From: Thermogutta terrifontis
GTDB lineage: Bacteria; Planctomycetota; Planctomycetia; Pirellulales; Thermoguttaceae
Reading direction: 5' to 3'
DNA: 64,000 nucleotides
NCBI RefSeq assembly: GCF_002277955.1
Contig: NZ_CP018477.1
Span: 4,733,206 to 4,797,205, forward strand
Shown here: positions 17,880 through 27,800 of the stretch, piece after piece
Layout of the letters: each line of letters begins with the position of its first letter
How positions within the stretch are numbered: the stretch's first letter is position 1
Position numbers and translations under genes: made by a program
Notes under the pieces: model-generated
The model's database searches: none
The model's input: the letters and a program-made list of their open reading frames with translations, nothing else
Told to the model about the DNA's origin: nothing

Positions 17880-20071
17880 GTCTTAATCGAACCAAGTTGG
17901 GATTGAAAGAGTTTGAAAACGTCGAACTGCGTCTTGATCGCTCTGTTGTCTTAATCGAACCAAGTTGGGATTGAAACCTTCCAGAACTTTGATCATTGTA
18001 TCCACTGGCATGTTGTCTTAATCGAACCAAGTTGGGATTGAAACGGGACTGTGAGTCTCAAGATTTTCGCCTCCGACGTTAGTCTTAATCGAACCAAGTT
18101 GGGATTGAAACCTTGAATCGCTTGCAGGCGGTCGAGCGTGTCGGGCTGTCTTAATCGAACCAAGTTGGGATTGAAACGTGGGTCTCACAGCTTGGCATTC
18201 GGCATCGCCAACGCGTCTTAATCGAACCAAGTTGGGATTGAAACGCTTAAAAGCGGATGTCCCCTGCGCTTTTAATTTCTAGTCTTAATCGAACCAAGTT
18301 GGGATTGAAACTTATCTTATTGTCCCGCATGTACTCCACTACATTGGGAGTCTTAATCGAACCAAGTTGGGATTGAAACATCAGATAGAACTGATTGGTG
18401 GTGACGGAACAGACATGGTCTTAATCGAACCAAGTTGGGATTGAAACCTCAGGAAGGCACTCTAATTCGGGAGGGGCTTCAGTGGTCTTAATCGAACCAA
18501 GTTGGGATTGAAACGGGTCTCATTGCTGATGTAAACACGTTCAAGTCCTTGTCTTAATCGAACCAAGTTGGGATTGAAACTCAAAAATGTTTTCGTCACA
18601 GCTCACGTACGGATTTTCGTGTCTTAATCGAACCAAGTTGGGATTGAAACCGCGCTCACACGTTCGCAAAAATATGATAAGCATACGCCGTCTTAATCGA
18701 ACCAAGTTGGGATTGAAACGTGCGAAGTCTTTTGTTGTCTCAACCGTCCACCTGCGTCTTAATCGAACCAAGTTGGGATTGAAACGAGCATACTTTACTT
18801 TCTCTCGGACTGATTCCCAGATCGTCTTAATCGAACCAAGTTGGGATTGAAACTCTTCAACAAGGATGTTGAAGGGGAGAGCGACGCGGATGTCTTAATC
18901 GAACCAAGTTGGGATTGAAACTGGCGTTTAGGACTGAACCGCGGGGGGGTCCTAACGCCAGTCTTAATCGAACCAAGTTGGGATTGAAACTCAATCAGTT
19001 TAGCGAGGCACTCAGCGTGACCCAGCGTGTCTTAATCGAACCAAGTTGGGATTGAAACGTGATCGACGTCATAATCGGCAGGCGGTGAGAATGGTCTTAA
19101 TCGAACCAAGTTGGGATTGAAACTTGTGCGACGGCAATCTTTATTAACAAGTTTCACTCGTCTTAATCGAACCAAGTTGGGATTGAAACCGCCATCACGG
19201 GGACCGCGTGTGGTTGTGCGTCTCAGAGAGTCTTAATCGAACCAAGTTGGGATTGAAACGCGAGCATTGCGTATCGATTCTGCTACCGTGAACGGTCTTA
19301 ATCGAACCAAGTTGGGATTGAAACAGGATAGGTTATCCAGTTTGCAATGTCATTTAAAGTAAGAGTCTTAATCGAACCAAGTTGGGATTGAAACCCTTTG
19401 AAGGCAATTGGAAGCAAATAACAAAAATCAGTCTTAATCGAACCAAGTTGGGATTGAAACCGCATGACGCTCTGGAGCGGCAATTTGCATCGCTCTTTGT
19501 CTTAATCGAACCAAGTTGGGATTGAAACTTAGGTGGTCCTTGATTGCGTACGCGTCCGATACAACGTCTTAATCGAACCAAGTTGGGATTGAAACAACAA
19601 ATTAATACTTTCTATGTTGTATGATATACTGAAACGTCTTAATCGAACCAAGTTGGGATTGAAACCGTGATCCAGCACTGTTTTAATCACCTCGCCGAGA
19701 CCGTCTTAATCGAACCAAGTTGGGATTGAAACGTAATTCTTTGGTATCAAGGCGATACCAAACCTCAGGTTCGTCTTAATCGAACCAAGTTGGGATTGAA
19801 ATCGCATAGGGTGATTCAATTATGTCTCCGATCTTGTGTCTTAATCGAACCAAGTTGGGATTGAAATTGTCGGTGTTTTTAAGCACCAATTTAAACTTGT
19901 CCGCCAGGTCTTAATCGAACCAAGTTGGGATTGAAATCGTAGTCACTGGCCGAGTCTTCCCGGCCCCGTGACGGGTCTTAATCGAACCAAGTTGGGATTG
20001 AAATGCCGGTGACGGTGTTTTCACTCACACAGGTGCGCTCTGTCTTAATCGAACCAAGTTGGGATTGAAAC
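17880..20071 (+). CRISPR. CRISPR array, 33 repeats of 30 bp and 32 spacers
   Basis: The repeat is 30 bases, starting GTCTTAATCG and ending GGGATTGAAAC. I count 33 copies, the first at 17880-17909 and the last at 20042-20071, separated by 32 unique spacers of about 34-41 bases. The 3' end ATTGAAAC indicates transcription on the + strand with the leader at the left, next to the cas genes. The repeat is very uniform: the only changes noted are at its last base, G in repeat 1 and T in repeats 29-32 (starts 19773, 19838, 19908, 19975), while repeat 33 has C again. Four spacers contain strong hairpins (see findings). One cas6 probably serves both I-B and III-D systems from this array. Confidence 0.98.
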
Positions 20072-20715
20072 TCTGTGGACATTTGGTACCAAGCCGTCTT
20101 AGCCAGGAGGGACCGGCGATCAAACCTTAAACGGCGGACCTGACAAGCACGTCCCTCCGACGTCTCCGGAGGGGCACGCTTGTCGTGCCCGGCGAAGCGG
20201 CATGGGCTATCAATCGGTGTTCATTGGACCCGACAAGCGGGTCCCTCCATATGCGGTAGGGGCAATTCGTGAATTGCCCCTACCCGCCGATCGTCCCTAT
20301 GTTCGTGGGAAAACACGGCAAACGGCAAGGTGGTGAAGGCTAAAGCCTTCACCGAAAAGCGGCGATAAATCGCCGCACTCCATGGAGTGCGGGGCTTTAG
20401 CCCCGCTATCGGCGCGGGACTTCAGTCCCCGCCGAAGGCAATGGGTGATCCAACGGTGAATGACGGACCTGACGAGCAGGTCCCTCCGAGAGATGCCGCG
20501 GAGGGGCACGCTTGTCGTGCCCGGTGAAGCGGCATGGGCCATCAATCGGTCTTCATTGGACCCGACAAGCGGGTTCCTCCATATGCGGTAGGGCCAATTC
20601 ATGAATTGCCCCTACCCGCGGATCGTTTCTGTGTTCGCGGGAAAACACTGCAAACGGCAAGGTGGTGAAGGCTAAAGCCTTCACCGAAAAGCGGCGATAA
20701 ATCGCCGCACTCCAT
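20072..20715. repeat. Intergenic island of palindromic repeat modules
   Basis: No gene is seen. The stretch is a mosaic of short hairpins: GGACCCG-ACAAG-CGGGTCC (20227-20245), the same type with loop ACGAG at 20465-20483, its reverse-oriented partner GGGCACG-CTTGT-CGTGCCC (20172-20190 and again near 20509), the GGCAATTCATGAATTGCC-type palindrome (about 20258-20282 and 20592-20613), GGTGAAGGC-TAAA-GCCTTCACC, GCGGCGAT-AA-ATCGCCGC, GCGGGGC-TTTA-GCCCCGC and GGGACT-TC-AGTCCC. The same modules recur elsewhere in this window, so they are a dispersed family, not remains of one gene. The short open frames crossing this DNA are likely artefacts. Confidence 0.85.
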
Positions 20716-20779
20716 TACGAGGGAATAAGCGCCACTATATCTGGCAACCGGCGCCAGTAATAGAACGGAGAATCCCCGT

Positions 20780-21874
20780 CTATCCCCACAGACGAGTGAC
20801 AAGAAATCCCAGTGCGAGAAGCGCCGCCAGCACAATCAGGCCGACAATGATCCACCGTCCCCAGAATCGCGGCACCTCTCCCGCAATAGCCCCCGTTTGG
20901 CCGTTCATCCATACTCGATATGTCTTGCCCGCATAGTCGAAGCGCATGACATAGATGGGCAGCAGAATGAGATCGGAGGCTTCCTGTGAAAATTGAGTAT
21001 CCACGACTAAACCGCGGTAAGTATCGCCCGGTAGAAACGCCGCGACGCACTGCTCCTGATACTGCCGGAAATATTCCTTGCAGCGGGACTCGGCTTCCGG
21101 CCGATCGACGACGTACTCTTCGCAGGCCCATCCTGCCAGATAAGCGGGGTCATACCGCCGGAGACCGGCCAAATGAAAAGGGATGAGGCGGTCGGCCACC
21201 TGCTGCGGCACATTTCTGCTGGCCGACACAAGATACCCGCTCACATACTGGTGATATTTCCCTGCCAGAGGCCACCATTCGGTTTCTCGAACGGTGCGGG
21301 TCTTGGTGACCAGCTTTCCGTTCTGGTAGGTGGTGTACGTTTCGGTGCGATACCAGTACTCACCGATGGTGGCCTGCCACTGGCTTTCCGCCAGCATGGA
21401 GAACGACCAGAAGGGAATGTAAACGCCGCGAATATCGGCACGCCGGACGGCTTCACGGAAGGCTGCCGGAGCACTCCCGACACGGCGTTCCATCCACTTC
21501 AAAAAAAGTTGCCTGGCCTCATTCGGCGAAATGGCAAAGCCGAGCACGAACTCCGGGGCCTGGCGACCAGTCAGTTCGGGGGCAAAGTCGAGCACATAGG
21601 TGCTGCCGCAGTACTCGCAGGTGTAGCTGCGCTGGTCGGGCCGGATGTGCAGGGTTGCCCCGCAATTGTCGCAGGTGATCGTCTCCTGAAATGCCCGCCT
21701 GGCCTGCGTGGGCAAAGACGGGGGCTGGTGGACAGCGCCGCAGGCGGGACAGAATCGGTCGGCCGGTTCCAGGGGAGCCCCGCAACGGGCGCAGGCCTCC
21801 GTTTCCACACGGGGCCAAGGGGTTTTGGCCTGCGGTCCAGGAGGTGGTGAGGTGGGAACCCCGGATTTTTTCAC
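20780..21874 (-). CDS. Zinc-ribbon membrane protein, function unknown
   Basis: A 364-residue protein with two zinc-ribbon-like modules at the N terminus: CxxC...CxxC in ACARCGAPLEPADRFCPACG (about 28-47) and TCDNCG ... YTCEYCGSTY (about 66-92). The middle is rich in Trp and Tyr and carries no catalytic motif I know. The C terminus has one clear transmembrane helix (WIIVGLIVLAALLALGFLV, about 342-360), so the bulk should face the cytoplasm if the zinc modules bind metal. The start is GTG at 21874, overlapping the ruvA stop by three bases, so both are probably translated together. The family resembles other bacterial zinc-ribbon proteins of unknown role. Confidence 0.75.
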   Translation of the reverse strand: MKKSGVPTSPPPGPQAKTPWPRVETEACARCGAPLEPADRFCPACGAVHQPPSLPTQARRAFQETITCDNCGATLHIRPDQRSYTCEYCGSTYVLDFAPELTGRQAPEFVLGFAISPNEARQLFLKWMERRVGSAPAAFREAVRRADIRGVYIPFWSFSMLAESQWQATIGEYWYRTETYTTYQNGKLVTKTRTVRETEWWPLAGKYHQYVSGYLVSASRNVPQQVADRLIPFHLAGLRRYDPAYLAGWACEEYVVDRPEAESRCKEYFRQYQEQCVAAFLPGDTYRGLVVDTQFSQEASDLILLPIYVMRFDYAGKTYRVWMNGQTGAIAGEVPRFWGRWIIVGLIVLAALLALGFLVTRLWG

Positions 21875-22515
21875 GCCGTCCTGCTTCCCTGTTGAGATTG
21901 CCGCTCGTAAATGGCGTGGAGCATCTCGTCCACGCTGCTGAACTTCTTTTTACGGCTGAGGACAGAGTCGATCAACCGCCGGGCTTCGCTTTCGCTGTGT
22001 CCCAGGACAAGGAGCGTTTCGTATGTCTGGGAGATGACGTCGGGTTCGACGAGGGACTCCTCGGTGACCTTTTGCTGGGTCACCCAAAGGGCGAACTTGG
22101 GCATTTTGCGTCGCAGTTTGGCGACAATGCGTTCCGCGGTCGCCGGACCCACTCCCGGCAGGCTCGCCAGAAAACGGTGGTCCTGCTGTTCGATCGCGGT
22201 GGCGATTTCATTGACGGGATGCGACATAGCGCGGAGGGCCTTTTTCACCCCCATGCCGTCCACGGAGCATAAGAGGTCGAAGAACTCCCGCTCGATTTCG
22301 GAGAGGAAACCGATCAGGCGGGGGCTGAGCTTTCCCGCATTGACACCGCCTTCGAGATAAAAGATCGTGTGCAGGACCACCCGCTGGTGCAAGAGCGCCT
22401 GAAGCTGCCGCCGCGTGTATTCCGGGATGAGGACCTCGCAGTGGAGGGGCCCGATCCGCACGGTGGCCGCTTCCTCCGTGAGTCGCACCAGCTCGCCCTC
22501 GATTTGTGTGATCAA
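21871..22515 (-). CDS. ruvA: Holliday junction branch-migration protein RuvA
   Basis: RuvA binds four-way DNA junctions and loads the RuvB motor during recombination and repair. The 214-residue protein has the N-terminal OB fold (MITQIEGELVRLTEEAATVRIG), then two helix-hairpin-helix motifs: LLCSVDGMGVKKALRAM and LASLPGVGPATAERIVAKL (about 110-150), the typical junction-binding loops. The C-terminal domain that contacts RuvB (EARRLIDSVLSRKKKFSSVDEML) is present. Length is close to the usual 190-205, with an extra tail. The ruvC and ruvB genes are not adjacent; instead a zinc-ribbon membrane protein is translationally coupled downstream. Confidence 0.9.
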   Translation of the reverse strand: MITQIEGELVRLTEEAATVRIGPLHCEVLIPEYTRRQLQALLHQRVVLHTIFYLEGGVNAGKLSPRLIGFLSEIEREFFDLLCSVDGMGVKKALRAMSHPVNEIATAIEQQDHRFLASLPGVGPATAERIVAKLRRKMPKFALWVTQQKVTEESLVEPDVISQTYETLLVLGHSESEARRLIDSVLSRKKKFSSVDEMLHAIYERQSQQGSRTA

Positions 22516-22619
22516 CGCCGCAGCACTCCTTCTGGATTAAAGACCCGACTCGGCACCGGATGGTTACGTGGCCGCCGATATTGCCGCCGGGAACGCTTTT
22601 TCCGGGGTTTCGGGCTACC

Positions 22620-23528
22620 TCAGGATGAGGAACCGAAGATTTTCTGTTTGATTTCCTGGATCACCCGAATGGCGTGGCCGATCTCCGCCTTCTGGCGCTC
22701 CGGCTCCTGGGGGATTTCGCGTTCGATGGTCAAAGGTCCATCATAACCGATTTCGGCCAGAGTGCGGAGGAACAATTCGGCGTTGACATCGCCGGTGCCG
22801 AAGGGGACTTCGGTTCCCCATTCTTTTCCCGGTTGGGCGGCCCACTTGGCGTCCTTGCAGTGGACGCTCCGCACATATCGGCCGACCTTTTTGAGGGCGG
22901 GGATGGGATCGCCCGTCCCATACAGAATCATGTTGGCGGGATCAAAATTGATGAACAGGTTATCGCGCCCCACGTCTTCCAGAAACTGAAGGAGGGCTTC
23001 GGCGGTTTCCTGACCGGTTTCTAGGTGAATTCGCTGGCCCTGCCGTGCACAGTGATCGCAGGCTTCTTGCAACGCCTGCTTCACCGCCTGATAGTTGGGG
23101 TCGTTGCGGTCATGGGGAATAAATCCCACGTGCAGGCCAACGGCATCGACGCCCAGCATTTTGGCAAAGTCGGCGATTTCCAGAAGTTCACGTTTCCGTT
23201 CTTCACGGGTATCGGGCGGGACCAGACCGACGGTGCGAGCCGTGGTGGGAATGTCGGCGTAGCTTTCGCCTTCGAATCCCGCGAACACCACGGTGATCGT
23301 CAGGCCGAAATCCTTCAATTGTTGCAGAAATTCCTGAGCCCGTTGCGGGGTGCGTGATTCCTTTTTGGGGGTATGGAGATGGATGGTGGGGACACCCAGT
23401 TCCCGGGCCACCGGAAGCTGCACGCCCAAGCCTGCGTCAATACTGGCAAAGACACCGATTGGCCACTTTTCCACGGCTGGTTCCTCCTCAAGCTCTGGGG
23501 ATGACCTCTGCACCTCGTTTTCCGCCAC
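22620..23528 (-). CDS. Sugar phosphate isomerase/epimerase-like TIM-barrel protein
   Basis: A 302-residue protein of the xylose-isomerase-like TIM-barrel superfamily (AP endonuclease 2 fold), a group that includes epimerases and inosose/hydroxypyruvate isomerases and is very common in planctomycetes. Seen motifs: VDAVGLHVGFIP, IHLETGQETAEALLQFL (metal-binding Glu), NLFINFDPANMILYG (Asp), VRSVHCKDAKW (His) and PLTIEREIP (Glu), fitting the usual two-metal site. There is no signal peptide, so it acts in the cytoplasm. The start used is GTG at 23528; a later start near residue 20 (VEKWPIGVFASID) is also possible because the first 19 residues are acidic and not conserved-looking. The substrate cannot be named. 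Confidence 0.8.
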   Translation of the reverse strand: MAENEVQRSSPELEEEPAVEKWPIGVFASIDAGLGVQLPVARELGVPTIHLHTPKKESRTPQRAQEFLQQLKDFGLTITVVFAGFEGESYADIPTTARTVGLVPPDTREERKRELLEIADFAKMLGVDAVGLHVGFIPHDRNDPNYQAVKQALQEACDHCARQGQRIHLETGQETAEALLQFLEDVGRDNLFINFDPANMILYGTGDPIPALKKVGRYVRSVHCKDAKWAAQPGKEWGTEVPFGTGDVNAELFLRTLAEIGYDGPLTIEREIPQEPERQKAEIGHAIRVIQEIKQKIFGSSS

Positions 23529-23689
23529 ATCTGAACGCGCACCCCAGCGTGTCCGCGGGAAGCGCTGTGCCGCCTGGGTGCTTCGGGGGGCGGCTTTTCG
23601 GTATGGCTACGACCGCTGCGCGACCCGTTGATTATGCGGGATGCGCTTCGCTTCGGCAATAGTTTGCCGTCAAGATACTCGAGAGTTTT

Positions 23690-24505
23690 TTCGTTCGCAA
23701 GTGTCCTTCGGAGGGACAGGCCTGTCGTGCCCGCGGAAATTAACGTGGATTATCCAAAGTCAGCAAGCGGACGTGACAAGCACGTCCCTCCGACGTCTCC
23801 GGAGGGGCACGCTTGTCGTGCCCGGTGAAGCAGCATGCGTGATCAATCGGTGTTCATCGGACCCGACGAGTCAATGACGGACCTGACGAGCAGGTCCTTC
23901 CGAAACACGGACCCGACGAGCGGGTCCCTCCGACGTCTCCGGAGGGGCACGCTTGTCGTGCCCGGTGAAGCGGCATGGGTCATCAATCGGTGTTCATCGG
24001 ACCCGACAAGCGGGTCCCTCCATATGCGTTGGGGCAATTCATGAATTGCCCCTACCCACGGATTGTTTCTGCGTTCGCGGGAAAACACGGCAAACGGCAA
24101 GGTTGTGAAGGCTAAAGCCTTCACCGAAAAGCGGCGATGAATCGCCGCACTCCATATGGAGTGCGGGGCTTTAGCCCTGCTTTCATCCCGGGACTTCAGT
24201 CCCCGGGGGGAGGGTAATGGATGATCGAACGGTGAATGACGGACCTGACAGGCAGGTCCCTCCGAAACACGGACCCGACAAGCGGGTCATTCCGATGTTC
24301 TCGGAGGGGCACGCCTGTCGTGCCCGGTGAAGCGGCATGGGTCATCAATCGGTCTTCATCGGACCCGACGAGTCAATGACGGACCTGACAAGCAGGTCCC
24401 TCCGAAACACGGACCCGAGAAGCGGGTCCCTCCGAATATGGACGTGACAAGCACGTCCCTCCGACGTTGGAGGGGCAATTCATGAATTGCCCCCACGGGG
24501 ATGGA
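23690..24505. repeat. Second intergenic island of palindromic repeat modules
   Basis: No gene is supported here. The island repeats the same modules as the one after the CRISPR array: GGACGTG-ACAAG-CACGTCC (23769-23787), GGACCCG-ACAAG-CGGGTCC (near 23998 and 24271), GGACCTG-ACAAG-CAGGTCC and loop variants ACGAG and ACAGG (near 23879, 24240, 24380), many copies of GGGCACG-CTTGT-CGTGCCC, and GGCAATTCATGAATTGCC at about 24033-24050 and 24475-24492. Several blocks of about 100 bases are near-identical between the two islands, suggesting duplication of composite units. The open frames across it read through the repeats and look spurious. Confidence 0.85.
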
Positions 24506-24610
24506 ACTTCGGCTCCACCTGACATGTTGTCCCCGTTTTGGCTCAAAAGTGTGCCGGTTTGATACCTCAACTCCCTGACACCTTGATACCTTGCCGAGCG
24601 GAAAACCGGG

Positions 24611-24640
24611 TTGAACGTGAGTGACAGACTCGCGTATAAT
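24611..24640 (+). promoter_or_regulatory. Sigma-70-like promoter upstream of the LptD-like gene
   Basis: TTGAAC (24611-24616), an 18-base spacer and a perfect TATAAT (24635-24640) lie about 180 bases before the LptD-like start, right after the repeat island ends. Confidence 0.6.
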
Positions 24641-24818
24641 CCGCCCCACATCCCCTGAGAATGGGGGTTCTCGCTGGGACTATGCGGCGAATCACACGGA
24701 TGCGTCTTTCAGTTAGCAGGGAAGCGTCGCTCTGAGGTCCAAGTCGTTTTGCAAAGCTGGAACTCTCGCCAGACCGTGGAGGGCAACCTCTCCCCGGTGG
24801 CCGTTCGGCTTGCCGAAA

Positions 24819-27800
24819 ATGGGAGCTGGGCCCGACGGTTCCCTCGTGTGGAGCCTGCGCTGTTGCCTCGTGCTGCTGGCGGTAGCCGTTGCGCCGCTTG
24901 ATGCCGGGGAAATCGCACTTCCGGCGGACCCACGGTTTCCCGTCGAAATCCGTGCGGAAGCCGCCAACCGCTGGCAACTGGGCAGCTATGAGGTGTGGAT
25001 TCTCCGCGGAAGCTGCGAGATTCGGCAGGGGCCGGTGGTTCTGCAATCCCGAGAAGCCGTGCTGTGGGTGGACCGGTCTCCCGACAGCGGGCCGCTTGGC
25101 CCTATCATGGCACCGTCTGCCCAGGAACAGGTGGCACCACCAGGACCGGAACTTGTTGCTCCCAACGCGGGGACCACCACGACGTCTTCTGACGGCCCGT
25201 CCCTTTTATCTCCTGACCGTCCGCCCACTGATTCGCAATCGTTCAACCTTCCTCCGCGACCGATCAAGGTCATCGTTTATCTGGAAGGAGGCGTGAAGAT
25301 TCAGACGGGCTCCGAGGGCGGCGAGGCCCAGCTCACGGATAAAACCTGGTTTGGGCGGCTTTACACTTTGGCGGATTTAGAAACGCATGTAGGCCAGGTG
25401 GCGGGGGAGCCCGACCCGTATCCTCCGGTATTTCGCCGTGCGATGACCCGACGGAATGCCGAGGCAGAGGGGATCACGCAGCGGGCGTTGCGTCCGGAAG
25501 ATGCTGGGGGTGGGACGGGACCGAGCACGGCCAGCCGCCGCATTCGCGTGTTTCCTCGCGGGGATGTGCCCGTCCAGGCGCAGTGGTTTCCGGCCCCCCA
25601 GGGAGGCCAGTGGATCGGCGTCATTGATGCGGGGGTCAATGTGATCGTGGAGGAGGCCGGGCCCCTGGGCACGGTGGATATTTCGGCGGATCGGGTGGTG
25701 ATTTGGTACACGGGGGAAGAGCAGCCCGATCTGACCGGCGAACGGACGCAGCCCAGCCGATTTCCTCTGGAACTGTATCTTGAGGGCCACATTGTCTTCC
25801 GGCAGGGAGATCGGGTTATTTACGCCGACAGGATGTACTACGATGTGGCTCGAAGGGCAGGGATTATTCTCAATGCGGAACTGCTCACCCGGCTACCCGA
25901 TTACGAAGGTTATTTGCGTCTTCGGGCGGAGATTCTCCAGCAGCTCAACGAAACCCAGTTTTTCGCGCAAAATCTCTTTGTGACCACCAGCCGCATGGGC
26001 GTACCGGGCTACCGTCTGCAAACGCAGTTCGCCTATGTGGAAGACCGTCTTCAGCCGGCTCTCGATCCGGTGACGGGTCAGCCGATTATCGACCCGGAAA
26101 CCGGCCAACCGGTGATGACACATCATCCGTGGGCGATGAGCCGGGACAATTTCATTTACCTGCGAAATATTCCCGTATTTTACTGGCCGGTGCTAGCCGG
26201 AGATCTTTCCCGGCCGACGTATTACCTCACCCGTTTTCGCCTCCGCCACGACAGTATTTTTGGTACGCAGGTGTTGACGAATTGGGACGCCTTCCAGCTT
26301 CTCGGGATCCGCAACAGGCCGGAGGGCGTGGAATGGAGTCTCAGCCTGGACTATCTCAGTGAACGCGGGCTGGGTCACGGCACTTCGGTAAGCTACTCCC
26401 GATTTGGCTTTTTTGGTTTGCCGGGTTATGCCACGGGTCTGGCGGACTTCTGGGGGATCTACGATGACGGACTGGATAACCTGGGAAAAGGTCGGCGGGC
26501 TCTGGTACCGGAGAAAAACTATCGATACCGCTTTCTCTGGCAGCACCGGCAATATCTTTCTGAGGAGTACCAGCTCACCGCTGAGGCCGGGCTTATTTCC
26601 GATCGCAATTTTTTGGAACAGTACTACGAGCGTGAATGGGACGAACTGAAGGATCAGTCCACGGCGATTTCGCTCAAGCGAATTTACGGAAACGCGTCGT
26701 GGGATCTGTCGGCCGCGGTGCGTGTCAATCCGTTCTTCACCCAGACGGACTGGCTTCCACGATTCGACCATTACAAGTTGGGCGAATCATTTCTCAACGA
26801 CGCATTCACATGGTTTGAACACACGAGTGTGGGTCTGGCCCGATTTCGGGCTGCCTCAGGGCCGGAGGACCCCGCTGATCTGGCGGCCTTTTCTTATTTG
26901 CCGTGGGAGACGTCCTCGATCACGGGCCAGCCACTCCGCACGGTGAGCGAGCGATTCATCTCTCGCCAGGAGATTGATTGGCCGTTTCAACTTGGCCCGG
27001 TAAAAGTTGTTCCCTATGCGCTGGGCGAACTGGGACATTGGGGTGAAGACCGGGCGGGTGATAGTGTCCAGCGGGGGTATGTTCAACTCGGAGCGCGGGC
27101 CAGTCTTCCTGTGTGGGCCGTCAATCCTTACATCCAAAGCGATCTGTTCAACGTCCATGGGATTGCTCACAAAATCACCTTCGAAGCGGAGGCGTTCTGG
27201 GCCAATTCCAGCCGCGACATGGATCTCCTTCCGCTCTATGAGCCCCTGGATGACGACGCCATCGAGGCGTTTCGACGCCGACTCGCCGTGTTGACGTTTG
27301 GGCCGGGCAGTGGCTTCGGCGGCCCACCGGCGCCCGATCGCTTCGACGAACGCTTTTACGCCCTGCGGACGGGCCTGGCATCCTGGGTCACATCGCCCAG
27401 CATGGAAATCGCCGATGATCTGACGCTCATTCGCCTGGGTGTGGAGCAGCGCTGGCAAACGAAGCGCGGGATGCCGGGCAACCAGAGGATCGTTGATTGG
27501 ATCACCTTCGACACGCATTTTTCGCTGTTCCCCGACTCATCGCGCGATAACTTCGGCCGATTCGTGGGACTCCTCGACTATGACGCCCGATGGTTTGTGG
27601 GAGACCGCCTCACGCTCGCTTCGTCCGGGCTTTTCGACTTCTTCGACTCCGGACAGAAATTGCTGACCTTTGGAGGATATCTCAGCCGGCCCCCGCGTGG
27701 CGATCTCTATCTGGGGCTGAGAATTCTTCAGGGCCCGATCGACAGCACCGTCCTGTTTCTCTCCTACTCTTACTGGATGTCGCCAAAGTGGATGACCACA

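Noticed and set aside
18541-19581. Several open frames inside the CRISPR array
   Set aside because: They read repeats (SQLGSIKT, NRTKLGLK) and spacers; repeats with a length that keeps frames open give such false ORFs.
23628-24124. Small frames with GAIHELP / LVGSDEHRLMTHA text
   Set aside because: They translate the dispersed palindromes and hairpin modules; no start site or conserved fold.
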